The notes beneath the pieces are model-generated. The model was given only the letters and a program-made list of their open reading frames with translations. It was not told the DNA's origin and searched no databases. From JABDBE01 sp963832245 (GTDB lineage Bacteria > Acidobacteriota > Terriglobia > Terriglobales > Acidobacteriaceae), in the NCBI GenBank assembly GCA_963832245.1, contig CAWHTG010000004.1:248001-312000 (forward strand): a DNA stretch of 64,000 nt, read 5' to 3'. Shown in pieces: positions 27,304 to 35,838 of this stretch. Every line of letters begins with the position of its first letter. Position 1 is the stretch's first letter. Made by a program: the position numbers and the translations under genes.

Positions 27304-27702
27304 ATGGAACGGCGCGCGACACTTCATCTTCTCTTGATCATCCTCCTAGCCTGCGGTGCAAGCGGGGCGCAGGATTTGCCCGAGGTTCGAAGCAAACACA
27401 ATGTTTGGGACACAGCCAACAAGACACTTTTTGCCAGCCACGCCGCGTTGGAGGCGGTGGACTTCGGCATAACTCACCACAACCTGAGCAATGGAGGACG
27501 CGAACTAGACCCCATGGCAAAAGCCCTCTGCGAGAGTGGCACAGCTGGACAGTTGGTCTTCTTTGGAGGAAGAATGGCTGCCGTGGTTGCCGTCAGCTAT
27601 GTCCTGCACCGAACCGGCCATCACAAACTGGAGCGCGCCTTTCCGATTTACGCCAGCGGCGATTCGGCATACGGGGTGGCCTACAGCTTCGCCCACCGCT
27701 AG
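27304..27702 (+). CDS. Small exported or membrane protein of unknown function
   Basis: A 132-residue protein with an N-terminal signal segment (LHLLLIILLACGASGAQ). Its mature part contains HAALEAVDFGITHHNLSNGGRELDP and ends with a hydrophobic helix (GGRMAAVVAVSYVLH) and RTGHHKLERAFPIY. The His-rich pattern and glycine spacing resemble small uncharacterised membrane proteins found in soil Acidobacteria. I do not recognise a function. It is divergent from the S53 protease, 208 bp away. Confidence 0.65.
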   Translation: MERRATLHLLLIILLACGASGAQDLPEVRSKHNVWDTANKTLFASHAALEAVDFGITHHNLSNGGRELDPMAKALCESGTAGQLVFFGGRMAAVVAVSYVLHRTGHHKLERAFPIYASGDSAYGVAYSFAHR

Positions 27703-27708
27703 AAAAGC

Positions 27709-27731
27709 GCACGGGCGTGGACGCCCCGTGC
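27709..27731. repeat. ACGGGCG/CGCCC-type palindrome between convergent genes
   Basis: GCACGGGCGTGGACGCCCCGTGC is almost self-complementary, with one bulged C. A second small perfect hairpin (CGAGCG-TCAT-CGCTCG) follows at about 27754-27769. The same core recurs at 34885-34907, 54562-54583 and 59698-59716. Located between two convergent stop codons, it may act as a bidirectional transcription end. Confidence 0.6.
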
Positions 27732-27784
27732 CCACATTATGACGTGTAGGCGCGAGCGTCATCGCTCGTGCAGAGCTACATCAA

Positions 27785-29845
27785 TCATCTGGCGCGCGCC
27801 AGGACCAGGGTTACATCATCGGGCTGCTCATTGGCGCCGATCCAGTCGTCCACCGCCGCAGTCACAAGTTCGCTAATGCGCGGCAGCGGCAATTCACGAT
27901 TCTCCCGCAACAAATCGATCAGCCGGGGCTCGCCAAACTCGCCAAAATCGTTTTCCGGTTCGGTTACGCCATCGGTGTAAGCCAGAAAAATCTCGCCCCG
28001 CCGGAGTTCGACCGACTCTTCGTCATAGCTTCGTTGATCGAAAAGGCCGACCACGGTTCCACCACACTCCAAGCGGCGGATGGAACCATCTGGGCTCATG
28101 ATGATCGGCGGCAGATGCCCTCCATTGCTGTAAGTGAACTTGCGCTCAAGGCCGTTGTAGATTCCAAGGAACAAGGTCGCATACTTCTCCGGCGGCGTAC
28201 TTTCGTAGAGCTGATGATTCAACAGCGCGAGCAGAGCGCCGGGAGACACGTCGAGGCCGCGTGATCCCGAAGCCAGCATAACGTCGGAACCAAGCGCTGC
28301 GCCCACCGCCGCCGGTTCCCGCAAGACAGGGATGTCCTGCAGGCTGTAAGCGCGCACCGCCGAGTGGATGGTTGCCATCAGCAGCGCCGCCGAGATTCCT
28401 TTGCCGCTGATATCGCCCACGGCGAGAACCAGCCGATCTGAATCCAGAGTCAGAAAATCGTAGTAGTCGCCACTCACCGTACGCGCCGGCCGGAAGAACC
28501 CATGCACTTCGAGCGATGCGAGTTGAACGCTCTCCTGAGGAAACAATTGCGCCTGGACTTCCTTGGCAATCGCCAACTCGTTCTCCAGCCGCTGCTTCTG
28601 CTTCTGCTCCTCGATCAGCTTCTGCAGCGAAGCGGTCATGGAATTAAACGCCATTGCCAGCGTTGCGACCTGATCATTGGATCGAACCGGAATGCGATGG
28701 CTGAAGTCGCCGCGATTGACGTGCATAGTGCCTTCGTAGAGCTGTGCTACAGCGCTGGTCACCGTGCGTGTCAGGCGTGTACCGATGAAGATTGCGATGA
28801 TTTCGATTACCGCGAAGATGATGGCTACCACCAGCAGGCCCCATTCGACGGCTGGTGCAATGTCTCCCAGGGAACCAAAAAGGCGGTCGTAGAGTTTGGA
28901 GACTCGGGTCTGAACGCTGATGCCGATGGGGTAAGGTCTATCGCCCGTCTCCCAATTCACAACTGACACCGAGGTCGGGAAGGACACCTGCCGATCCAGT
29001 ATGCCCAGGGGTGGGGGTACGGTTCCGACAATGTAGGTGGGGACTGCCTTACTGGTGATTCCGGTGAATAGCGTAATTTCCCCCAGGTTCGCCGCCAGAT
29101 CCTGCAGTAAGTGCTGATCGAGAGGTTCGCTCGAAAGCACCGTCAAGTTCGTGCCGCGAACGGGGATCGTCTCCGCTGCCCGCAGAAAAAGCTTGTCATG
29201 ATCGCGAACCACCTCTCGAAACGATCCCTTCAAGTAACTGGGAAGCACCGGAGGCGGCGAAGCCGCAGCCGCCGGAGTATTGCTGAGAACAATCTTCCCA
29301 TCGTGCCATGCGTGCACGTGGCGATTGCTCCAGGCTTTGTTGGTCCGGCGCAGGCCCTCCACGGTCGTCGATTCCGGAATGGCTCCGCTCTGCATCTTCG
29401 CCGCCAATTCGTGAGCAATAGCGGAATTTGCCGCCTCCAGACTCTTCAGCTCTGAATCCAATGCGGTAGTTACCACGAAGGTCGCAAACTGTCCCGCAAA
29501 AAGGTAAAAAGAAAGAAGCGCCAGCACGACGAGCATGACCACCGGAATCACGCCGATGAACACGTAGGTGACGATCAGCCGGTTCCGCAGCCGCCAAAGT
29601 GCCCTTACCTTTATCCAGCGGATTGCCAGAATCAAGGAAAGAACAATAACCAAAAAACTCAGAAAGCTGACCCATCCACCAAGGCTTTCGCCGTAAGAAA
29701 GGTGAAGCAGAGCAAACACTTTCTGCAGGACAAACAACAGCACGTCCAGACCCAGCAGGTACCATGCGATGAGCGCCACCTTGCTGGTAGGCCACAAACC
29801 CGCTTCGCTAAGGCGTCGACGGAGATGACGGTACAACTGGGTCAT
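27785..29845 (-). CDS. HAMP-containing SpoIIE/PP2C serine phosphatase
   Basis: A 686-residue membrane protein. It has several N-terminal hydrophobic segments (about 22-115), an extracytoplasmic region of about 210 residues, and a further membrane segment (LLVVAIIFAVIEIIAIFIG). A HAMP linker (GTMHVNRGDFSHRIPVRSND) and a coiled region lead to a SpoIIE-type PP2C phosphatase domain. Metal-binding aspartates are visible in SGDYYDF and GDISGKGISAALLM. Such proteins dephosphorylate anti-anti-sigma (STAS) factors in partner-switching pathways. No anti-sigma or STAS gene is adjacent, so its target is encoded elsewhere. Confidence 0.9.
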   Translation of the reverse strand: MTQLYRHLRRRLSEAGLWPTSKVALIAWYLLGLDVLLFVLQKVFALLHLSYGESLGGWVSFLSFLVIVLSLILAIRWIKVRALWRLRNRLIVTYVFIGVIPVVMLVVLALLSFYLFAGQFATFVVTTALDSELKSLEAANSAIAHELAAKMQSGAIPESTTVEGLRRTNKAWSNRHVHAWHDGKIVLSNTPAAAASPPPVLPSYLKGSFREVVRDHDKLFLRAAETIPVRGTNLTVLSSEPLDQHLLQDLAANLGEITLFTGITSKAVPTYIVGTVPPPLGILDRQVSFPTSVSVVNWETGDRPYPIGISVQTRVSKLYDRLFGSLGDIAPAVEWGLLVVAIIFAVIEIIAIFIGTRLTRTVTSAVAQLYEGTMHVNRGDFSHRIPVRSNDQVATLAMAFNSMTASLQKLIEEQKQKQRLENELAIAKEVQAQLFPQESVQLASLEVHGFFRPARTVSGDYYDFLTLDSDRLVLAVGDISGKGISAALLMATIHSAVRAYSLQDIPVLREPAAVGAALGSDVMLASGSRGLDVSPGALLALLNHQLYESTPPEKYATLFLGIYNGLERKFTYSNGGHLPPIIMSPDGSIRRLECGGTVVGLFDQRSYDEESVELRRGEIFLAYTDGVTEPENDFGEFGEPRLIDLLRENRELPLPRISELVTAAVDDWIGANEQPDDVTLVLARAR

Positions 29846-29883
29846 GATATTAGAACCGAATTATAGATGGAGATGGTGACAGC

Positions 29884-29943
29884 GGCTTCAGGCGTCAGGC
29901 TGCAGGCTTTAGGGTACTTGCCTGAAGCCCGAAGCCTGAAGCA
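29884..29943. repeat. Inverted GCTTCAGGC/GCCTGAAGC repeat
   Basis: GCTTCAGGC near the left end faces two copies of GCCTGAAGC (GCCTGAAGCCCGAAGCCTGA) at the right, making an imperfect hairpin. A related run (CTGAAGCGTGAAGCCCGAAG) lies at about 30198-30217, on the other side of the 66-residue gene. It appears to be a dispersed intergenic family. Confidence 0.6.
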
Positions 29944-29950
29944 TGCCTTT

Positions 29951-30151
29951 TCAAATCTCCGGATAGAAATCGAAGAACGCTTCCAGGCTGGTCTTCAGTT
30001 GTTTTTCAATCTCATCCTTGCTGCCTTCGAGCGTGTGCATCGTCACGTGGGCCTCGCGGCCATTCTTGAGCTTGAGGGTCGCATCCCCAATCTCTGCTAC
30101 TTCGTCGGAGGGAAGTAGCCGCAATCCATAAACGAGTGTTAGGTTCGCCAT
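29951..30151 (-). CDS. 66-residue protein of unknown function
   Basis: MANLTLVYGLRLLPSDEVAE opens a compact alpha/beta-looking sequence. It has an internal LKNGREAHVTMHTLEGSKDEIEKQL, charged throughout, without signal or membrane segments. The pattern of strands followed by an amphipathic helix looks coding rather than random, and the gene is bracketed by repeats on both sides. No family is recognised. Confidence 0.55.
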   Translation of the reverse strand: MANLTLVYGLRLLPSDEVAEIGDATLKLKNGREAHVTMHTLEGSKDEIEKQLKTSLEAFFDFYPEI

Positions 30152-30286
30152 GAAACAATTCTACCTGCTTGGCTCCAGCGACCCGAGACAAAACTCCTGA
30201 AGCGTGAAGCCCGAAGCCCGGTATTCTGCAGACTCTCCGCGCCTTACGATTTAAGATTTTTCGCGTTCTTCATTTAGAATGCCCAC

Positions 30287-31051
30287 GTGCTCCGAAACAT
30301 CCTCGTAATTCTTATCACCGTGGGCCTGGCACAAATGGCCAACGGCCAGCAATCTTCGCAGCCGCAGGTCAAGGTGAACATGCTGAACGTCTGCTCGCCT
30401 TCGCCGGAGGAGCAGCAAGAAATCGCTTCCGCGCTGGCCCGCATACCCAAGCAGCCGCTCTTCAGTCCGGACTTTGAGGTCGACCGCGGCCGCTCGACGC
30501 TGGAGCAACGTCCGGACTTCCTGAAGGCCGGAGAGAGCGCGCAATTCTCATCCGATTCCGGAACCGCCGACTGGGTGCGCATTCGTCGCGAGTTTTCCGT
30601 GCAAGCCTCATTTTCGACAGTGCAGTACTCGTTCAGTCAGGATCCGAAAAATATGGTGGAGACTCTGATCTTCCACGTCCGCGATCCCAAAGAGCTGATG
30701 CAGGTCGCCATCGAGGACAATGCCTCCTCCGTAACTACGCCGGCGACCATGCTGGCTACCAACACGCCAGCCGGCCGGATCAAGTTGGAACGCTTTGGAA
30801 AGTCCTCCGTTGTCTTGGCCCGCTGTCCCGGGACGGAAGGCAGTCCTCCGCCGGATCAAACTGCTTACGAGCCACTGTTCCAAAGCGCGACTGCAATCGT
30901 AAACAACTATCGCAATCTTCTGGCAGCACGGAATACCGTGCCCGGTGAATTGGCGAGGCTGCGCAGTATGGAGTCAACCAAGTCAAAGCCGCCCGTGAAA
31001 ACAGCGGCCAAGAAGACTACCTCGGCGGGGTCCGCTCCGCCAGATAAATGA
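30287..31051 (+). CDS. Secreted protein of unknown function
   Basis: A GTG-started protein of 254 residues with a signal peptide (NILVILITVGLAQMANGQ). The mature part has an N-terminal PQVKVNMLNVCSPSPEEQQEIASAL, a beta-rich middle (ADWVRIRREFSVQASFSTVQYS) and a low-complexity Lys/Pro/Ala tail (VKTAAKKTTSAGSAPPDK). Two cysteines are conserved-looking (NVCSPS, ARCPG). No catalytic motif or known domain is recognised. Confidence 0.65.
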   Translation: MLRNILVILITVGLAQMANGQQSSQPQVKVNMLNVCSPSPEEQQEIASALARIPKQPLFSPDFEVDRGRSTLEQRPDFLKAGESAQFSSDSGTADWVRIRREFSVQASFSTVQYSFSQDPKNMVETLIFHVRDPKELMQVAIEDNASSVTTPATMLATNTPAGRIKLERFGKSSVVLARCPGTEGSPPPDQTAYEPLFQSATAIVNNYRNLLAARNTVPGELARLRSMESTKSKPPVKTAAKKTTSAGSAPPDK

Positions 31052-31114
31052 GCCGGACTCGGCGGCCTGAACCGAAATTCAAGATTTCGTAATCTAAGCT
31101 GGTACTGATACTTT

Positions 31115-31187
31115 GTAGCGCCGCCGTCCCGGCGGCTGTCGTGGGGACGTCCCGCCCTCACCAGCGAGGGCAAGATGCCGGCGCTAC
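31115..31187. repeat. 73-bp GTAGCGC-family intergenic hairpin
   Basis: It begins GTAGCGCCGCCGTCCCGGCG and ends GGCGCTAC, with internal CCCGCCCTC and GAGGGCAAGATGCC. It matches the element at 18589-18685 closely, except that part of the right arm is missing. It ends 14 bp before the trxB start and forms most of the leader of that gene. Confidence 0.8.
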
Positions 31188-31201
31188 AGAACGCTCATTC
31201 T

Positions 31202-32134
31202 ATGGACAACATTCGCGACGTTGTTATTATCGGCTCTGGCTGCGCCGGGCATACCGCCGCGCTCTACACCGCGCGCGCCAACCTGAAGCCGCTGGTGCTC
31301 GAAGGCCACGAACCCGGCGGCCAGCTCTCACTGACCACGTTGGTAGAGAACTTCCCCGGCTTCCCCGAGGGCATTCAAGGGCCAGAGTTGATCGAGAACA
31401 TGCGCAAGCAAGCCGCGCGTTTCGGCGCCGAATATAAACACGGCCACGTGACCAGCGTCGATCTCGGCGAAAATCCATTCAAACTTCATGTTAGCCATGA
31501 GGTCGTCCACACTCGCACTCTGATCATCGCCAGTGGCGCCTCGGCCCGCTGGCTTGGGCTGCCTCACGAGCAACAACTCATCGGACATGGCGTTTCTTCC
31601 TGTGCCACCTGCGACGGTTTTTTTTTCTCGGGCAAGGAAATCACGGTAATCGGCGGAGGTGATTCTGCAATGGAGGAAGCGATCTTCCTGTCTCGCTTCG
31701 CCACCAAGGTCACGGTAATTCATCGCCGCGAACATTTTCGCGCTTCCAAAATCATGCTGGAACGCGCCCAGCGCAACGAGAAAATTTCCTTCCTTCTCAA
31801 TACCGTAGTCGAAGACGTACACGATACTAACAAGAAGGAAGTTACGAGCCTGAAGCTGCACAATCTCAAGACCGACAAAGTCTGGGATTTCCCCACCAGT
31901 GCAATGTTTCTGGGGATTGGCCACATCCCGAACACCAAGATATTCGAGGACCAGCTCGATATGGATCAAGATGGCTATCTAAAGACGACGAACAACGTCT
32001 TCACCCGCGTGCCTGGCGTCTACGCTTGCGGCGATGTGCAAGACCGGCGCTATCGTCAAGCGATTACGGCCGCGGGCACCGGCTGCATGGCCGCCTTGGA
32101 AGTAGAGAAGTTTCTCGAGGCGCAGGACCAGTAG
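31202..32134 (+). CDS. trxB: Thioredoxin reductase
   Basis: A 310-residue FAD/NADPH-dependent disulfide reductase from the ATG at 31202; codons further upstream fall in the repeat. FAD-binding VIIGSGCAGHTAALYTARA, the ATP-helix motif HEPGGQL, the redox-active SCATCDG, the NADPH motif GGGDSAMEEA with the Arg pair HRRE, and the terminal GDVQDRRYRQA all match TrxB. It reduces thioredoxin in the cytoplasm. Monocistronic leader; the UBP zinc-finger gene follows 84 bp later. Confidence 0.95.
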   Translation: MDNIRDVVIIGSGCAGHTAALYTARANLKPLVLEGHEPGGQLSLTTLVENFPGFPEGIQGPELIENMRKQAARFGAEYKHGHVTSVDLGENPFKLHVSHEVVHTRTLIIASGASARWLGLPHEQQLIGHGVSSCATCDGFFFSGKEITVIGGGDSAMEEAIFLSRFATKVTVIHRREHFRASKIMLERAQRNEKISFLLNTVVEDVHDTNKKEVTSLKLHNLKTDKVWDFPTSAMFLGIGHIPNTKIFEDQLDMDQDGYLKTTNNVFTRVPGVYACGDVQDRRYRQAITAAGTGCMAALEVEKFLEAQDQ

Positions 32135-32152
32135 CACTGTGGCGCGGACCTG

Positions 32153-32172
32153 CCCTGAGCGTAGTCGAAGGG
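32153..32172. repeat. Dispersed CCCTGAGCGTAGTCGAAGGG motif
   Basis: The 20-bp CCCTGAGCGTAGTCGAAGGG is a near-palindrome that I recognise as an intergenic repeat common in many environmental bacterial genomes. It is followed immediately by the half-palindrome CCCACGCCCGTGC, which belongs to the ACGGGCG family of this window. Confidence 0.6.
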
Positions 32173-32218
32173 GCCCACGCCCGTGCGGACCGAACGATAT
32201 TTATTCAGGAGGCGACGC

Positions 32219-32482
32219 ATGCCACAAACAACCTGTCCCCACGCAAAAGAAATCCGCCAGGTTAAGCCCAGCGGCAAAGGCTGCAAAGAGTGCCTGGAGA
32301 TGGGCGATACCTGGGTTCACTTGAGGGAATGTCTAATCTGCGGCCATGTTGGCTGCTGTGATTCGTCCAAGAACAAGCACGCCACCAAGCACTTTCATCA
32401 GACCAAACATCCGGTTATGCAATCCTTTGAGCCGGGGGAGAACTGGCGCTGGTGCTACGTGGACGAAATGTTTCTGACCTGA
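32219..32482 (+). CDS. UBP-type zinc finger protein
   Basis: An 87-residue protein beginning MPQTTCPHAK, with GGAGGCGACGC before the ATG. Cysteine and histidine spacing (CPH, CKEC, LRECLICGHVGCC, HATKHFHQTKHPVMQSF, then WRWCYVDE) matches the zinc-finger UBP fold of ubiquitin proteases and HDAC6. Bacterial stand-alone copies exist in Actinobacteria and Acidobacteria, their ligand unknown; bacteria lack ubiquitin, so it may bind a free C-terminus of another protein. It lies between trxB and the GloVer gene. Confidence 0.85.
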   Translation: MPQTTCPHAKEIRQVKPSGKGCKECLEMGDTWVHLRECLICGHVGCCDSSKNKHATKHFHQTKHPVMQSFEPGENWRWCYVDEMFLT

Positions 32483-32583
32483 AGGACCCTTCGCTCTGCG
32501 GTCTCGGGATAGGTCGAAAGGCTCCGTTGACATCCTGCGTCGGACGGATACGATGGTTGCGCTTACCCCGCGGAGGAACCACG

Positions 32584-33801
32584 GTGACAAACGCACTGCA
32601 ACAAATCATCTCGAAAATACGTCCGGGAGTGGCAAGTGCAGCACTGACCTTGATGGCAACGCTTGGCCTGGCGGGAGTAGCGACCCCCTCCGCGCAAGCC
32701 CAGACCTTCAATCTGCTTTACAGTTTCTGTAGCCAATCGAACTGCAAGGACGGGAATACCCCGATTGCCAGAGTGATTCAGGACGCCAAGGGGAATCTCT
32801 ATGGCACCACGTCATTAGGCGGCGCCTCCAACTGGGGGACAGTGTTCGACTTGGATAGCAGCGGTACCGAGACCGTGCTATACAACTTCAGTTACGTAAA
32901 TGGTCACGGGGCGAACCCTTTTGGAAGTTTGATCCGGGACGCCGCAGGCAACCTCTATGGCACCGCCAACTATGGCGGCCCCAACGGCCAGGGACTGGTG
33001 TTCAAACTGGATCACACCGGCAAACAGGTGGTGCTGCACAACTTTACTGGCGGTACCAAGGATGGCTGCGCTCCTTACGCAGGCTTGATCCGGGACACGG
33101 CTGGAAATCTCTACGGCACCACGGTAGCTTGCGGCGCTTACGGCTATGGAACGGTGTTCAAGCTGACCGCGGCCGGCAAGGAGAGAATACTGCACAGCTT
33201 TGCTGGACCGCCGACAGACGCAGCGAATCCATTCTTTGGCGCAAGTCTGATTATGGACGCGCAGGGCAACCTCTATGGCAGCACCTATCTGGGCGGCGCT
33301 CTCGGATCGGGAGCGGTTTACAAGTTGACCCCCAGCGGCAAAGAAACTGTGCTCTACAGCTTCACCGGAGGGGTGGACGGGTGCTTGCCTTACGGAGCCC
33401 CGGTCATGGATAAGTTCGGCAACCTCTACGGGACCACCAGCCAATGCGGTTCCTCATTCGAGGGAACCGTGTGGAAGTTGAATAAGAGCGGCAAAGTAAC
33501 CGTGCTGCACACTTTTACAGGGACGGACGGTGGTGATCCTCAAGCCGGCGTGATTTTGGACGCGAGGGGCAACCTGTACGGCACCTCGGCCTTAGGCGGC
33601 GCGAATGGCCGCGGAACGGTTTTCAAGCTAAGTGCGAGCGGCGCGTTAACCGTGCTATACAGTTTTTGTAGCCTGTCCAATTGCGCTGACGGGGGCTTCC
33701 CCGCCGCTGCATTGATCCGGGACGCTAAGGGCAATCTCTACGGTACCACCGAATTCAACGGCAGCGGCAACGGTGGGACAGTATGGAAGCTAACTCCGTA
33801 A
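32584..33801 (+). CDS. Secreted GloVer tandem-repeat protein
   Basis: Start set at GTG 32584, with GGAGG seven bases upstream, giving 405 residues. A signal peptide (ALTLMATLGLAGVATPSAQAQ) leads into seven repeats of about 50 residues. Each has GNLYGTTxxGG (variants NLYGTA, NLYGST, NLYGTS), followed by GTVFKLxxxGKExVLYSF. This is the GloVer tandem repeat, probably forming a beta-propeller-like domain. Its function is unknown and the products are typically exported. Repeats are also visible at DNA level, so copy number may vary between strains. Confidence 0.88.
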   Translation: MTNALQQIISKIRPGVASAALTLMATLGLAGVATPSAQAQTFNLLYSFCSQSNCKDGNTPIARVIQDAKGNLYGTTSLGGASNWGTVFDLDSSGTETVLYNFSYVNGHGANPFGSLIRDAAGNLYGTANYGGPNGQGLVFKLDHTGKQVVLHNFTGGTKDGCAPYAGLIRDTAGNLYGTTVACGAYGYGTVFKLTAAGKERILHSFAGPPTDAANPFFGASLIMDAQGNLYGSTYLGGALGSGAVYKLTPSGKETVLYSFTGGVDGCLPYGAPVMDKFGNLYGTTSQCGSSFEGTVWKLNKSGKVTVLHTFTGTDGGDPQAGVILDARGNLYGTSALGGANGRGTVFKLSASGALTVLYSFCSLSNCADGGFPAAALIRDAKGNLYGTTEFNGSGNGGTVWKLTP

Positions 33802-33822
33802 TCATGAGGGCAAGCACACGCA

Positions 33823-33840
33823 GCGGCGTCGTTACGCCGC
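33823..33840 (+). terminator. Hairpin after the GloVer gene
   Basis: GCGGCGT-CGTT-ACGCCGC is a perfect 7-bp stem with a four-base loop, about 20 bases downstream of the stop codon. There is no T tract, so its role as terminator is inferred from position only. Confidence 0.45.
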
Positions 33841-33928
33841 CGATTCCCTCACTTGTGATACAAATTCCTGTGATCTTCATATACCTGCAGGGCGGTCATA
33901 ACTCCATCTCTACCTGCGCAGGCGAACG

Positions 33929-34855
33929 GTGCTAAGAGCGCTTTTTATCTCTCTCTCGGAGAGCCACTGGCTGCGCAACGTCGCTGAGCGTTCCTCGATC
34001 GGGCAGAAATTCTCCAGCCGTTTTGTCGCCGGCACGCAGGTTGAAGACGTACTCAAAGCCACACGCACAGTCAACCAGTCTGGCCTGAGCGTCTCCATCG
34101 ATAACCTCGGTGAAAACGTCACCAACGCCGAGGAAGCCCGGGCCAGCGCTCAGCTCTATCATCAATTGCTGGACGATATCGCCGCGCAAAAACTAAACGC
34201 CAACATCAGCCTGAAGCTCACTCACATGGGCCTCGACGTAGACGAAAAACTGGCCCGCGATCTGGTGATCGGCCTCGTGGCCAAAGCCGCGGCTATGAAC
34301 CCACGCAACTTTGTGCGCGTGGACATGGAAGGCTCACCGTACACGCAGCGCACTCTTGATTTCGTCCACGAACTCCACCGCGTCCCCGGCAATCAGGGAT
34401 GCGTGGGCGCGGTCATTCAGAGCTACATGCGGCGCTCCGAGAGCGATGTCGAGAAACTCTTGGCGGAAGGCATCCGCATTCGCTTGTGCAAAGGCGCCTA
34501 CAAAGAGCCGCCTGAAATTGCCTATCAGGCCAAGTCAGAGGTCGACGCCAACTATGTCAAGCTGATGAAGATTTTGATGAAGAGCAAGGTCTATCACGGC
34601 CTGGCTACCCATCACGAAAAGATCATCAATCAGGCGAAAGCTTTCGCCACCAGCCAAAGGATTTCCCGCGACGCCTTCGAGTTCCAGATGCTCTACGGCA
34701 TCCGCCGCGACCTGCAGCAGAGCCTGGTGCGCGACGGCTGGCGTATGCGGGTCTACATCCCGTTCGGAACCGAGTGGTACCCCTATCTGATGCGGCGCCT
34801 GGCGGAGCGGCCCGCGAACGTGTTGTTCATCGCCAAGAACTTGCTGCGAAGATAG
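33929..34855 (+). CDS. Proline dehydrogenase
   Basis: A 308-residue stand-alone PutA-type proline dehydrogenase (TIM barrel, FAD), started at GTG 33929. Diagnostic segments are SIDNLGENVT, ISLKLTHMGLDVD, FVRVDMEGSPYT, GAVIQSYMRRSE, IRLCKGAYKEP, and FEFQMLYGIRRDLQQ with RVYIPFGTEWYPYLMRRLAERPAN. It oxidises L-proline to pyrroline-5-carboxylate and passes electrons to the quinone pool. The companion P5C dehydrogenase is not in the neighbourhood. Confidence 0.93.
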   Translation: MLRALFISLSESHWLRNVAERSSIGQKFSSRFVAGTQVEDVLKATRTVNQSGLSVSIDNLGENVTNAEEARASAQLYHQLLDDIAAQKLNANISLKLTHMGLDVDEKLARDLVIGLVAKAAAMNPRNFVRVDMEGSPYTQRTLDFVHELHRVPGNQGCVGAVIQSYMRRSESDVEKLLAEGIRIRLCKGAYKEPPEIAYQAKSEVDANYVKLMKILMKSKVYHGLATHHEKIINQAKAFATSQRISRDAFEFQMLYGIRRDLQQSLVRDGWRMRVYIPFGTEWYPYLMRRLAERPANVLFIAKNLLRR

Positions 34856-34884
34856 AGGATCTTTCGGTTACGAGAATTGCGTGG

Positions 34885-34926
34885 GGACGGGGCGCCCTCG
34901 CCCGTCCAGGCCGAGCACAGCTCGGC
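34885..34926. repeat. Composite palindrome (ACGGGCG family plus GCCGAGC hairpin)
   Basis: GGACGGGGCGCCCTCGCCCG (34885-34904) and onward to 34907 forms an imperfect hairpin. It is followed directly by GCCGAGC-ACA-GCTCGGC (34910-34926), a perfect 7-bp stem. It lies between the proline dehydrogenase and SirB1-like genes, both rightward, and may end transcription of the former. Confidence 0.6.
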
Positions 34927-34973
34927 TGGTATCTTTGAATTGCCAATTCATGCATTTCTGCTAGCATAAAAGC

Positions 34974-35828
34974 ATGGGCAACCTTGGCCAGACCGCGATT
35001 GCCGAAGCCTTCGCCACCCTGGTAGGCCCACAGGTTGGCGACGAGGATATCGACCTGGTCCGTGCAGCCCTGACCATCGCTCGTACCGAGTACCCCGATC
35101 TCGACATCGAATCATATGTCGCTCGCATCGACGAACTGGCGCGCATGGCAGAGACTCGCATTTCCGATGTCGGGGACGCAACCCAGACCATCGCCGCGCT
35201 CAACCACAGTCTGTTCGATGAGGCCGGGTTGCGCGGCAATCGCGAAGAATATTACGATCCTCGCAATTCTTTTCTAAACGATGTGCTCGACCGTGGCCTC
35301 GGCATTCCCATCACCCTGGCCTTGATCTACATGGAGGTAGGCCGGCGTCTCGGCTTCCCCCTGTTCGGCGTAGGCATGCCCGGACATTTTTTGCTCAAGC
35401 ACTACGACATCGACGGCCGCGAGACCCTGGTCGACTGCTTCAACGGTGGCGACATTCTCAGCCCGCAGGATTGCCAGCGACGGCTCGACGAAATTTATTC
35501 CGGTCAGATGACCCTGCGGCCCGAGTTTCTGTTCGCCGTCAGCCGCCGCCAGATACTGACCCGAATCTTGAACAATTTGAAAACGGTTCACCTCTCGGCA
35601 CGCAATTTCCGCAAGACGCTGCCGCTGGTGGACCTGGTGCTGGTGATTTATCCCCGCTCACCGGAAGACGTCAAGCAGCGTGCAACGCTGCGGTATAGCC
35701 TCGGCCAGACTTCAGGCGCGGCGGAAGATCTGGAACAATATTTGAAGATGTCGCCGGACGCCTCCGACGCCGATGAGATCCGCCAGACCGCGCTCTCCAT
35801 CCGACGAATGCTCGCCTTGATGAATTAG
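34974..35828 (+). CDS. SirB1-family transglutaminase-like/TPR protein
   Basis: A 284-residue protein of the SirB1/DUF protein family: transglutaminase-core-like region (NEEYYDPRNSFLNDVLDRGLGIPITLALIYMEVG as split motifs, FGVGMPGHFLLKH) and a C-terminal TPR-like part (RILNNLKTVHLSARNFRK, ATLRYSLGQTSGAAEDLEQYL). The usual catalytic cysteine position is occupied by a serine or threonine, so enzyme activity is doubtful; the family role is poorly known. It converges on ffh, with only 10 bp between stop codons. Confidence 0.82.
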   Translation: MGNLGQTAIAEAFATLVGPQVGDEDIDLVRAALTIARTEYPDLDIESYVARIDELARMAETRISDVGDATQTIAALNHSLFDEAGLRGNREEYYDPRNSFLNDVLDRGLGIPITLALIYMEVGRRLGFPLFGVGMPGHFLLKHYDIDGRETLVDCFNGGDILSPQDCQRRLDEIYSGQMTLRPEFLFAVSRRQILTRILNNLKTVHLSARNFRKTLPLVDLVLVIYPRSPEDVKQRATLRYSLGQTSGAAEDLEQYLKMSPDASDADEIRQTALSIRRMLALMN

Positions 35829-35838
35829 GGCAACAACG

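Noticed and set aside
27246..27749. Alternative 167-residue frame overlapping the small membrane protein
   Set aside because: It is basic, Arg/Cys-rich and without signal or start signal; the 132-residue frame has a signal peptide and protein-like pattern.
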